Below, one piece after another: positions 47,701 through 55,093 of a stretch of DNA of 64,000 nt (its first letter is position 1; each line of letters begins with the position of its first letter). Under the pieces are notes generated by a model. It did no database searches. It worked only from the letters and a program-made list of their open reading frames with translations, and was not told where the DNA came from. The stretch spans positions 18,019 to 82,018 of the forward strand of contig NZ_QNUL01000028.1 in the NCBI RefSeq assembly GCF_003383615.1, written 5' to 3'. The stretch comes from Dyadobacter luteus (lineage in GTDB: Bacteria; Bacteroidota; Bacteroidia; Cytophagales; Spirosomataceae). A program made the position numbers and the translations under genes.

Positions 47701-48198
47701 CACCACGATACTCACACCGGGTAGACCTTCACCTTTTTCGTCAGTAACCTTTCCACCCAATGAGCGGTCAATATTTTTAGTTCCGGTTTTTGAGACAGGG
47801 CGTGTCTCAATGGCCTCCACCTGCAATGCAGCCGAAACCTGCTGGCGCAATACCACCTGGTTACTTACCTGCTTGAAACTGATATTCAAAGGTGTCAGCA
47901 GCTCATCCAAAACCACCGAAAGCGGTTTGTCCTTCACCTTCATGCTTACTTCCGATTTGAGGGGAAGCAGTCTGGAATTATAGGAGAATTTAATACTTGT
48001 TTCACGTTCAATCTGCCGAAGGACTTCATGGAGTCTGGTGTGATTCACCGACAAACTCACGGGCCGCTCCAGCAGACTCTGGCCTGAAATCGGGGCGGCG
48101 ATTACCAGATTGGCCACTAGTAAAGCAAGGAAGACTTGTTGTAATGATTTCATCACGATCTGGTACAATAACCGCTTGGTGGTCAAAGTTTTTTTCAT
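44788..48198 (-). CDS. susC-like: SusC/RagA TonB-dependent receptor with STN domain
   Basis: 1136 residues. Signal region ends near PISGQ (about residue 40). STN signalling domain (about 50-120: LHEVLRQIERETSIKFSYNS, ISFKQVSNQVVL), carboxypeptidase-regulatory-like beta domain (about 145-230, GKVTDEKGEGLPGVSIVVKG), then the TonB plug (VVVGYGTKKKSTVTGSVV, IRGRSTFGNNQPLLVIDGVP) and the barrel to the C-terminus, ending RVFNAGVNLSF. The STN domain contacts FecR, which matches the fecR gene upstream. Together with SusD it imports oligosaccharides using TonB energy. Confidence 0.97.
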   Translation of the reverse strand: MKKTLTTKRLLYQIVMKSLQQVFLALLVANLVIAAPISGQSLLERPVSLSVNHTRLHEVLRQIERETSIKFSYNSRLLPLKSEVSMKVKDKPLSVVLDELLTPLNISFKQVSNQVVLRQQVSAALQVEAIETRPVSKTGTKNIDRSLGGKVTDEKGEGLPGVSIVVKGSQLGTISDADGSYNLIVPDGSHVLTFSFVGYLSEEVAVSGDQTLVNIGLKVDQKSLEEVVVVGYGTKKKSTVTGSVVTVSGQEIVKSPAVNVTNSLQGRLPGVIASNRTGEPGRDDAQILIRGRSTFGNNQPLLVIDGVPRPTEGLGRIDPQSIESITVLKDGSAAIYGARAANGVILVETKRGVEGKPRFDFSYNQGFSQPTRILKTTDAVTHALARNEAAVRNGMTTMPFTDAEIELFRNGSDPILYPNTDWVKETVKPWTPQNKMNLTINGGSQRVLYFFNFGMVNQDGHFKNNPTSYKQFELRSNIDANISDNLRVSLNIAGRLEKRMYPSTGTWVNFVNILSALPTIPARYPNGLITAGRLGENPLLRDQVGFLRQESLPIQTTLSARYKVPFIKGMTVDGSYSFDFTHDFNKTFQKPYSYWQYVPATKEYINVKSTFYANPYVQDYFNRVFVQTYNIRLGYSRTFGDHNIDAMLGAERAQNKGNNFSGSRRNFPTTALLDLNFGGSSLGDINSGGSSFLTRRDNYFGRAGYNFKEKYMAEFLFRYDGSPIFPEDKRYGFFPGASLGWQVSRETFMSNVHAVDRLKLRASYGELGNDNVSDAYAYLRTYSIGRSYNFGGVDVLGLNPGVLPNLNYTWEVLRTFNFGLDASLWKSKLGVEFDVFTQKRSSILAARQLSISDSYGFAGLPPENIGKVSNRGFELVLSHNNNFRNVNFSAKGNFSFARNKYIYFDEVPKAAAYQNQTGKPIGAQLVWPTGGIYRSQEEINNSVHKPEARVGDVIYLDYNGDGVINANDQYRLNKSETPEIVFGLDLNAGYKNFDLTLFFQGQGNAVYFPGITGLGGASNSAQFRAEDRWTPENPNGSMPRAGADFPQMSEFNMYSASFVRLKNLELGYTLPKGLFSKIGLTNVRVYTNAFNLLTFSKVSFMDPEGRADGNDPNSTRTDANYYPQLRVFNAGVNLSF

Positions 48199-48298
48199 AG
48201 ATTTGACTGTTTATTGTTTCAACTGATTTAGAAAAATTGGGCAATAACACGCTCATACCCCGTTTGTGTGGAAATGGATCGGGTAGCGAGTCTGAATC

Positions 48299-48328
48299 AA
48301 ACCGGACATGTTAGCGCATGTCTGGTTT
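48299..48328 (-). terminator. Hairpin between fecR and susC
   Basis: AAACCGGACATG (48299-48310) pairs with CATGTCTGGTTT (48317-48328): 12 bp with one G-U pair and a 6-base loop. It lies 36 bases beyond the fecR stop on the minus strand, so it could be a terminator or attenuator that separates sigma/fecR from susCD transcription. Confidence 0.6.
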
Positions 48329-48363
48329 GCTGTTTAAGAGGGATAGAATCGTAGTTTATCAGG

Positions 48364-49428
48364 TCATATCTGGCTGCATCCGTTAGAGTTAATAATAATT
48401 TTATCCTTTCTGATTTCAAAGGAGGTATCGGCCCCCAGACTTTCACATATAATTTTCATTTTTTCCAAAAGAGGTTGATCCGATAGCGAGGTTGACAAAT
48501 AGCATTTATCAAGCAGTGCTTTTGGATACTCTACCGTAAGGCCATAGCTGTTTTCTATAGCCTTGAAAATCTCTGCCACAGATGTGTCCTCAAATTCAAA
48601 AGTGAGATAGTCTATCGGTTTTTCCGACGGAGTGACCGAGGCGATTTTTTTGAAAGTTTTCTTCTCTTTTACAAAACTCACCGACTGGTTAGGAAGAAGG
48701 GAAACATTTTTCGGAGAATGCGCACCGGAATCAGTCAGCTCGCTCACCAGCACCTTACCCGTTTTTACCAACACCTCTACATCCGGATTTTCATCTCCTG
48801 CTTTGATACGAAAACTCGTACCTACTACTCTGGTGACAACATCACGGGTATACACCAGAAATGGCCTTTTTGCATCCTTACTGATCTCAAAAAATGCCTC
48901 CCCGGAAAGATGGACTTTTCGCTCAGCTTTTTCAAAATGATCCGGATAGCTGAGTTTGCTTCCGGGCTGCAAAATGACTGAGCTGCCATCTTCCAGATTA
49001 ACCACCAATTCCTTTTGAGTTTGGTTTATTTGCTCCTGCTGCTGCTCTGAGAAAAGGGCTGAAATTGTTTGCATAGAAATACTCCCCTGTGAAGAAAGCA
49101 GGTAAACGCAAAAACCAATTCCTGTCAGCAATATGGCCGCTGCCGCTCTCCACCATAATTTCATAGAACGTCTTATAGATGGTTCCTCAAGATGGCGGAT
49201 ACGCTCCCAGGTCTGAGATAAAGCAAGTTCGGTCTGATCCTCGTCGGGCGGAGGCATTTGCCCAATTGCCAGCAGCATATTCTTTGCCTGTCTGACAAGC
49301 TGCTTTTGGTCGGGATTATTTAGAAGCCACTGCTCCCAACCATCATGATCCTGCCCTGTCCTGATCCAAAGACGGAAAGAAGGATTGTCGAGTAGTTCAG
49401 TAGCTGTATTATAGCGTTTGGATTGCAT
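48364..49428 (-). CDS. fecR-like: FecR-family anti-sigma factor
   Basis: 354 residues. Cytoplasmic N-terminus of about 90 residues, one membrane helix (WWRAAAAILLTGIGFCVYLL), periplasmic FecR domain (about 145-250: VNLEDGSSVILQPGSKLSYP, GEAFFEISKDAKRPFLVYTR, VVGTSFRIKAGDE) and a C-terminal DUF4974-type STN-contacting domain (DYLTFEFEDTSVAEIFKAIE). It binds the sigma factor encoded at 49508 and receives the signal from SusC. Confidence 0.95.
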   Translation of the reverse strand: MQSKRYNTATELLDNPSFRLWIRTGQDHDGWEQWLLNNPDQKQLVRQAKNMLLAIGQMPPPDEDQTELALSQTWERIRHLEEPSIRRSMKLWWRAAAAILLTGIGFCVYLLSSQGSISMQTISALFSEQQQEQINQTQKELVVNLEDGSSVILQPGSKLSYPDHFEKAERKVHLSGEAFFEISKDAKRPFLVYTRDVVTRVVGTSFRIKAGDENPDVEVLVKTGKVLVSELTDSGAHSPKNVSLLPNQSVSFVKEKKTFKKIASVTPSEKPIDYLTFEFEDTSVAEIFKAIENSYGLTVEYPKALLDKCYLSTSLSDQPLLEKMKIICESLGADTSFEIRKDKIIINSNGCSQI

Positions 49429-49507
49429 AGAAATCTGGTTCTCTTCAAACGGGAGAGGGCAAGAATTTTACGCGATACTCACTTTTTTGAATTTTTTTAT
49501 AAAAAAA

Positions 49508-50101
49508 TTAACATAAGAAAGAAAACAATATCAGCAGGCTTGGAAGCTCTCCTACCCAAATTTCTCTCAGATGCTTGATACCACGGTGGAGTAGATTGGA
49601 TACAGACTGTGAGTTGACCTGTAATAGTTGTGCGATTTCCTCAATATCAAGCTCCTGATGATACCTCAGATACAATGCTTCGCGCTGACGGCGTGGCAAT
49701 TGGTTGATAAAGTGGTTAAGTGTGTACACCTGATTCCTGGTTTCCTCGTCGGAGATCATTTCGTCAAGGACCGTGAAACTGACCTCGCAACTAACATCTG
49801 CAAGCTCGTCCGAATGCCGAAATATATGATCCCGTTCCAGTTTCCTTGCAATTCTTTTTCTCACACCAGACAAAAGATAGGCCTTCACAGATGATGGTAT
49901 GACCAGATTGTTTCTGTACATCCAGATTTCTATAAAAACCTCCTGCACGCAATCCTGAACCAGTATATGGTGTGAGGTGAGAGACTTGCCATAACTGACC
50001 AAGGAAGCGTAGTGCCTGCGAAAAAGTTGAGAGTACGCTTCCTCATCACCCGCTTTCAGCAGGCACCAAAGGTCTTGGTCATGATCGATAGAAGAAGCCA
50101 T
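49508..50101 (-). CDS. ECF RNA polymerase sigma factor
   Basis: 197 residues: sigma-70 region 2 (about 20-90: YSQLFRRHYASLVSYGKSLT, QDCVQEVFIEIWMYRN) and region 4 (about 125-180: LPRRQREALYLRYHQELDIE, EIAQLLQVNSQSVSNLLHRG). The C-terminal tail is hydrophobic (SLLILFSFLC), as in many Bacteroidota FecR-type ECF factors. Likely directs transcription of the downstream susCD genes. The gap to fecR is 79 bases. Confidence 0.95.
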   Translation of the reverse strand: MASSIDHDQDLWCLLKAGDEEAYSQLFRRHYASLVSYGKSLTSHHILVQDCVQEVFIEIWMYRNNLVIPSSVKAYLLSGVRKRIARKLERDHIFRHSDELADVSCEVSFTVLDEMISDEETRNQVYTLNHFINQLPRRQREALYLRYHQELDIEEIAQLLQVNSQSVSNLLHRGIKHLREIWVGELPSLLILFSFLC

Positions 50102-50126
50102 TTTGCAAAATTTAGCACTATAAGCA

Positions 50127-50148
50127 CAAAAATAAGTATTATACTTAT
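50127..50148 (-). promoter_or_regulatory. Promoter and palindrome of the ECF sigma gene
   Basis: On the minus strand TATTTTTG (50127-50134) fully matches TAnnTTTG, 26 bases before the ATG. It overlaps a perfect 17-bp palindrome, ATAAGTAT-T-ATACTTAT, at 50132-50148, which fills the spacer toward the -33 region (TTTTAG lies about 20 bases upstream of the box). A repressor or activator bound here would control the locus. Confidence 0.55.
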
Positions 50149-50331
50149 CTGTTTACTAAAATCTGTAGAAGGAATCTTCCCGCCCGTATTTACAAAAATA
50201 ACTACCACAACTTCTGATGGAACATAAGTGAGGTTCGATACAAATTAGCCGGAAGGGAGATCATTCCTATTAATTCTCTATTTTGCCACCCAATAACTCA
50301 AAGTAGTGACCTTTCGGAAATTCATTGCAAA

Positions 50332-51564
50332 ATGATCACCATATCCCTCAAAAAAATAAAAGAGTGCAAAACCTTCAGGATAGAACAGACATTTCTATAT
50401 GTTTTACTTCTTGGGTTAAGTCTCACTTTCCATCCTTCTTTCGGAACGAAACTGTCACCTTCCGCCAAAGTCAGTCTGATTACCTATGGCCCTGGCGACG
50501 ATGATATATCCTCAGCCTTCGGACATACCGAAATCCGGTTCGTTGATACTGAACTTGGCATAGACCGAAATTACAGTTATGGTGGGTTCAATCATCATGC
50601 GAAAGGATTTATCCTAAAATTTCTTCAAGGCACGCTACCCTATTACCTTGCCGTTCACAGCCTGGCCGATGCTTTACCCTACTATCAGCAAAGTAACCGT
50701 AGTATTACGGAACAAATCCTGAATCTTTCCCATGCTCAGAGTCAACAGCTATTCGACGCTTTGGAAAAAAACTATCTACTTCAGAACAGATACTACCAGT
50801 ACAAATTTTACTACGACAACTGTGCTACCAGACCACGGGATATGATTGCTGCGGTGTGTGGAGATAGTTTAGAAATTCCCACCAAATCCGAAATGACAGG
50901 TAAGTCGTACCGGGATTGGATGAACGAGTACCTGGAGGACAAACCGTGGTATCAATTAGGAATGAATATGGCAATTGGGCATCCTTCTGATCAACAATTG
51001 AATGGATGGAATGCGATGTATCTGCCTGATCAACTATCCGCTCAGCTTGAAAATGCTACGGTCACGCAATCAAACGGCCGCAAAATTCCCTTTGTAAAAA
51101 GTAAGCAGGCCCTGTTTTCTTCTGTAAAAGCCAATACTGAATACAGATCCTGGATATCAGCGCCGGACGGCGTTTTCACTATTTTGGCCATACTGCTGAT
51201 CGTTTTTAGTATTGCACGATATGTGTATAACAAAAAAGCAGATCGCTGGTTAGACCTGACATTGTTCGGTGTCTCGGGATTAGCAGGTTGGCTTTTGCTA
51301 TTCCCTTGGGTCATCCGGGATGATGATGTTACCTCCTGGAATCCGGTATTACTCTATTTAATGCCGTTTCATATACCCTTTATTTTTGTGATAAGTATGA
51401 ATAGTGCCTCTCCAACTTTAAGGAGGTTATACTTTGCTGTAACAGCAGGATTAATTCTTGGCGGTATGATATTTTCTAAAATCCCGGGCGTATTCGACTT
51501 TATCTTTCCTGCCGTTCTGTTGAGCCGCTGCCTGCTAAATTGGTTACATACTCATAAAAACTAA
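50332..51564 (+). CDS. lnb: DUF4105 / Lnb-type lipoprotein N-acyltransferase
   Basis: 410 residues. N-terminal membrane helix (FLYVLLLGLSLTFHPSFG), a periplasmic DUF4105 domain (about 40-270) and four to five C-terminal helices. The family was recently linked to N-acylation of lipoproteins in Bacteroides (named Lnb). Conserved residues visible: H65 in SAFGHTEIRF and C164 in FYYDNCATRPRD, suitable for a Cys-based acyl transfer; their role here is inference. The neighbouring small lipoprotein at 51603 and the many lipoproteins in the window fit with such an enzyme. The gene symbol is a family transfer. Confidence 0.78.
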   Translation: MITISLKKIKECKTFRIEQTFLYVLLLGLSLTFHPSFGTKLSPSAKVSLITYGPGDDDISSAFGHTEIRFVDTELGIDRNYSYGGFNHHAKGFILKFLQGTLPYYLAVHSLADALPYYQQSNRSITEQILNLSHAQSQQLFDALEKNYLLQNRYYQYKFYYDNCATRPRDMIAAVCGDSLEIPTKSEMTGKSYRDWMNEYLEDKPWYQLGMNMAIGHPSDQQLNGWNAMYLPDQLSAQLENATVTQSNGRKIPFVKSKQALFSSVKANTEYRSWISAPDGVFTILAILLIVFSIARYVYNKKADRWLDLTLFGVSGLAGWLLLFPWVIRDDDVTSWNPVLLYLMPFHIPFIFVISMNSASPTLRRLYFAVTAGLILGGMIFSKIPGVFDFIFPAVLLSRCLLNWLHTHKN

Positions 51565-51602
51565 CTACTTTTACCTGCCTTCATTCCATCTGTAACAAAT
51601 CT

Positions 51603-51986
51603 ATGAAACACGCATTTTTTTTACTTTTGACTGCATCAATATTGTCTGGCTGTAAAGAACTGGGTCTTAAAGACGAAAATTTTACGCATCAGGTAAAAGA
51701 CGTGAACGCTAACGACGTATTCGTAATCCAAAGTAAAGGAATCGCCAACACGTCTGTCCACTTCACAGTAGAAGGAAGTCTCAGTCATGATGCAAGGATA
51801 ATCTGGTCGGATCAGGAGATTACTGCAGATACAGTAGTTGCCTCCTATCCCACCGAAATTCTGCTGCCAAAAGGCCAAGTGAATGTAACCACCTACGGAG
51901 ACTTCTACTCCAAAAAGCTGTATGTCAGATATGAGTCATTAAATGACTCCACTTCCGGTAACCTGGAAATCAAGATTAAGCTATAA
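51603..51986 (+). CDS. Small lipoprotein, paralogue of 31574 gene
   Basis: 127 residues with lipobox SGC (ILSGCKE, Cys 17). Beta-rich mature part with the same blocks as the lipoprotein at 31574: VHFTVEGSLSHDARIIWSD, YVRYESLNDSTSGNLEIKIK. It lies 39 bases behind the Lnb-type gene, so they are probably co-transcribed. Function unknown. Confidence 0.62.
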   Translation: MKHAFFLLLTASILSGCKELGLKDENFTHQVKDVNANDVFVIQSKGIANTSVHFTVEGSLSHDARIIWSDQEITADTVVASYPTEILLPKGQVNVTTYGDFYSKKLYVRYESLNDSTSGNLEIKIKL

Positions 51987-52225
51987 AAAAAGAGATCAGG
52001 CCAGAACTTCCGGTCACGATTCACATCCAAACGTCACTACAAAGAATTGATTGGTGTTATTCCGCTGTACCTTTTTTAATTTCTATTTAACTTTTACCGG
52101 ATCGGTGGAAGCAGGCTAAAATAGTTTGCTACCCGTTTACTACCTTTACAGCAAAAGGGGCTTAAATGCCTCTGAAAGTACATTTTCAATAAAAAATTAT
52201 AAAACTCCCACAACAATATTAAACT

Positions 52226-53134
52226 ATGGCCTCAGGTTTTTTTGCAATTTTAGATGATATAGGTGCCCTTATGGATGACATAGCTGTTACCAGCAAGATG
52301 GCAACGCAAAAGACTGCAGGTATTTTGGGCGACGACCTGGCCGTAAATGCGGAAAAAGCCACCGGATTTCTGTCTTCCAGGGAAGTTCCGGTTCTGATGA
52401 AAATCATGAAGGGGTCTTTTATTAATAAACTGATTATTGTACCTGCGGTATTCCTCCTGGAATGGCTCTATTCGCCTGCAATTGAAGTAATTTTGGTGAT
52501 AGGCGGAATTTATCTAGCTTACGAAGGTGCCGAAAAAATTATTGAGTTTCTGTTTCATCGAGCTAAAAAAGGCCACGAAGTAATCGAAGAATCAGACGAT
52601 ATTATTGAGGATGGGGAAACAGCGGAAAAGACAAAAGTAAAGTCTGCCATTACCACAGATTTTATTTTATCACTGGAAATTGTAATCATTGCACTTGCGG
52701 CAGCAAAAGATGGCTACGAATCGCTAAAGTCTGAATTCAATCCGTTTCTTGTAGAAATAGTAACTGTTTCGGTAGTGGCGAGTATTGCCACCATCGGCGT
52801 TTATGGAATAGTTGCACTTATAGTACGTATGGACGACGCGGGATTCAATCTGATAAAACGATCCAACGACAAAGGTTTACTTGCAACGCTGGGCCACGGT
52901 CTTATTAAGGCACTGCCTATCGTTATTAAAGTTCTGGGAGCTGTGGGAACGGTAGCATTGATACTCGTTTCAGGTGGAATTTTTGCGCATCATGTACCCT
53001 TTTTACATGATGTAGCAGCTCAATGGCCTGCCATGTTAAGAGAAGCTACCTTTGGTTTGGTGGTGGGAGTGATTGCTTGTGGCGTGGTTACAGTCTTCAA
53101 AAAAGTATTCTCCGGAAAAAAAAGTAAAGTATAA
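52226..53134 (+). CDS. DUF808 family membrane protein (YedI-like)
   Basis: 302 residues with about six membrane helices. DUF808 signature at the start (SGFFAILDDIGALMDDIAVT, VTSKMATQKTAGILGDDLAV), then SREVPVLMKIMKGSFINKL, TTDFILSLEIVIIALAAAKD and a glycine-rich end (LPIVIKVLGAVGTVALILVS, and HHVPFLHDVA). It matches the E. coli YedI family, whose function is unknown. Confidence 0.9.
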   Translation: MASGFFAILDDIGALMDDIAVTSKMATQKTAGILGDDLAVNAEKATGFLSSREVPVLMKIMKGSFINKLIIVPAVFLLEWLYSPAIEVILVIGGIYLAYEGAEKIIEFLFHRAKKGHEVIEESDDIIEDGETAEKTKVKSAITTDFILSLEIVIIALAAAKDGYESLKSEFNPFLVEIVTVSVVASIATIGVYGIVALIVRMDDAGFNLIKRSNDKGLLATLGHGLIKALPIVIKVLGAVGTVALILVSGGIFAHHVPFLHDVAAQWPAMLREATFGLVVGVIACGVVTVFKKVFSGKKSKV

Positions 53135-53300
53135 AAGCCGAGACCTTAAATGTGAGTTAAACATTTAACTTGGCTCACCAGAAGGACAGTATATCGGCAA
53201 CAATTACCTCTTTGCATTGTTACCGAATGATCACTTGTGCTGGTCTCTCCAGTGATTGGTGCAGTGATGGTGAGGTAAAATTGAATTGATTGTAGTACAG

Positions 53301-53336
53301 AAAAGGGCTGACCGGTTAGGTCTGCCCTTTTTTTTC
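53301..53336 (+). terminator. Intrinsic terminator
   Basis: AAAAGGGC-T-GACC (53301-53313) pairs with GGTC-T-GCCCTTTT (53319-53331), with one T-T mismatch, a 5-base loop and a run of Ts. It lies 167 bases behind the DUF808 stop. The sequence between, with an ATCACT/AGTGAT repeat and a CTGG/CCAG stem near 53231-53280, may form a structured transcript. Confidence 0.7.
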
Positions 53337-53344
53337 TATTCCAG

Positions 53345-55066
53345 CTACGCCTTTTCTAATTCAAAGTAAAATACACTCCCCATTCCTATCTCACTGTCAA
53401 CACCAATTGTACCACCCTGCGCCTGAATAAACTCTTTACTAATTGCAAGGCCAAGTCCTGTTCCGGTTTTTGAACTTCCGGGCACCTGAAAATAACGCTC
53501 AAATATCTTGCTGTTGTAGCGGCTGTCGATTCCTGTCCCCTCGTCTTTCACAAAAAAACGAACCATGCGATCCGCCTCAATGATACCGATCTGAATTTTG
53601 CTGCCATATCCGGAATATCTTACCGCATTCGTCAGGAAGTTAATCAACACCCAGGCGGTCTTCTCCATGTCCGCTTTTACATCCGCCACAGTTTTATCAA
53701 CATCCACAATCAATTCGATGTCCTTCTGTTCAACTGGTAGTTTCACAGCCTCTAATGCATAGCTTACAATCGCACCAGGACTACTTCTTTGTATGTTGAG
53801 CTGAATATTGCCGGTTTCAACCTGCGACATATTCAACAGCTCTCCGGTAATTTTGAGAAGCCTGTTGCTATCATCCTTAATCCCGGAAATCAGTTGCTGC
53901 TGATCCTGATTCAGGATGCCGGTATTTTGATTTTCAAGCAACTGAATACTCATTTTAATTGAAGATATCGGCGTTTTCAACTCATGTGATACAGTGGCAA
54001 TAAAATTGGTCTTAGCAAAGTCGAGTTCTTTAAAGGGGGTTATATTTTTCAAAAGAATCACCTGCCCGATGTGCTGAGGAATCTTTTCTGCGGTTGGAAA
54101 AATCGTTATATCAACAACCTCTTTCTCGAAATAACTCTCTTTGTTATCAGCGTATATTTTAAGCGGTTCTCCGGAAACAGTAGCTGTACCTGGTTTCTCC
54201 AAAATCAGAGTCCTGAGCAAATCATTGTACCTAGCCAATTCAGTAGCAGATTTACCGATCATATCGGCGGCTTCCATGCCTGTTATCCGGACTGCCTGGT
54301 CGTTGGCAAACAATACAATTTTGTTTTCGTCCAGCCCGATAACCGGCTCATGCATATTGTTTATTAATGTATCAATACGTTTTTTCTCAGTCAGGATCCG
54401 GGCCAGATTACTGCTGTCGTATTCTTCCAGCTTTTCAGCCATTGTATTAAAAGATCTGGCTAATTCCCCAAACTCGTTGTTTCCTGAAAAGTGAAGCCTC
54501 TCCGTATATCTTTTGTCGGCAATTGCTCTTATACTGTCGGTAAGTTCGCGGATGGGGTTACCTACATTTCCCGGCAGATTCACAAGCAATGTAAATGCAA
54601 TCACAAAGCAGATCGTTCCACCCAATGCAATCCACATGAATGCAGACTGTACAGTACCCAGCGCACGATCACTTTTGGCCTGAATCGCCTCCATGTTTAT
54701 CCTTGTAAGTTCAGCAAGATCATTCCGGATCAGTACCGGCAGCTGTTGATTACGGACGTCTTTCTTTAATTGAGCGTAATGACTCGCGATTTTCTCAGTC
54801 GCCTCTCTTTCTCCGGGCTCCGTTTCATTCTGCTTCTGACTTTGAAGATTTTGTTCAAAACTGCGTTCAGCTTCGGAAGCAGAGTTCAGCTGATCCAGGG
54901 CCAAAGCCATATTTCTGGCGTAATCCAGGGTTTTGTAATTGTTCTGAAGGATATTTTCAGTCTGCTTTTCAAGCACATAAATATGCCTCGCAGCGATTAA
55001 TGATAACGCCAGGATCATCAAAAACAGCAATCCCAGACCCAGCCGTAGTTTTGTTTTTATTTTCAT
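53345..55066 (-). CDS. Sensor histidine kinase with HAMP and PAS (Kdp-associated)
   Basis: 573 residues. Membrane helix (8-25), periplasmic helical region of about 110 residues (MCP-like four-helix bundle character), second helix (142-163), HAMP (about 165-220), PAS (about 228-345), HisKA with H361 in IATVSHELKTPISSIK, and HATPase (FLTNAVRYSG, DEGTGID, GTGLGLAIS). It lies 27 bases beyond the KdpD-like sensor gene in the same direction and appears to supply the kinase half missing from that protein. It is not a KdpD kinase in the strict sense: the DUF4118 four-helix block is absent. Confidence 0.9.
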   Translation of the reverse strand: MKIKTKLRLGLGLLFLMILALSLIAARHIYVLEKQTENILQNNYKTLDYARNMALALDQLNSASEAERSFEQNLQSQKQNETEPGEREATEKIASHYAQLKKDVRNQQLPVLIRNDLAELTRINMEAIQAKSDRALGTVQSAFMWIALGGTICFVIAFTLLVNLPGNVGNPIRELTDSIRAIADKRYTERLHFSGNNEFGELARSFNTMAEKLEEYDSSNLARILTEKKRIDTLINNMHEPVIGLDENKIVLFANDQAVRITGMEAADMIGKSATELARYNDLLRTLILEKPGTATVSGEPLKIYADNKESYFEKEVVDITIFPTAEKIPQHIGQVILLKNITPFKELDFAKTNFIATVSHELKTPISSIKMSIQLLENQNTGILNQDQQQLISGIKDDSNRLLKITGELLNMSQVETGNIQLNIQRSSPGAIVSYALEAVKLPVEQKDIELIVDVDKTVADVKADMEKTAWVLINFLTNAVRYSGYGSKIQIGIIEADRMVRFFVKDEGTGIDSRYNSKIFERYFQVPGSSKTGTGLGLAISKEFIQAQGGTIGVDSEIGMGSVFYFELEKA

Positions 55067-55093
55067 AATGCAAGAGCCGAAGTTAGGATTTGA

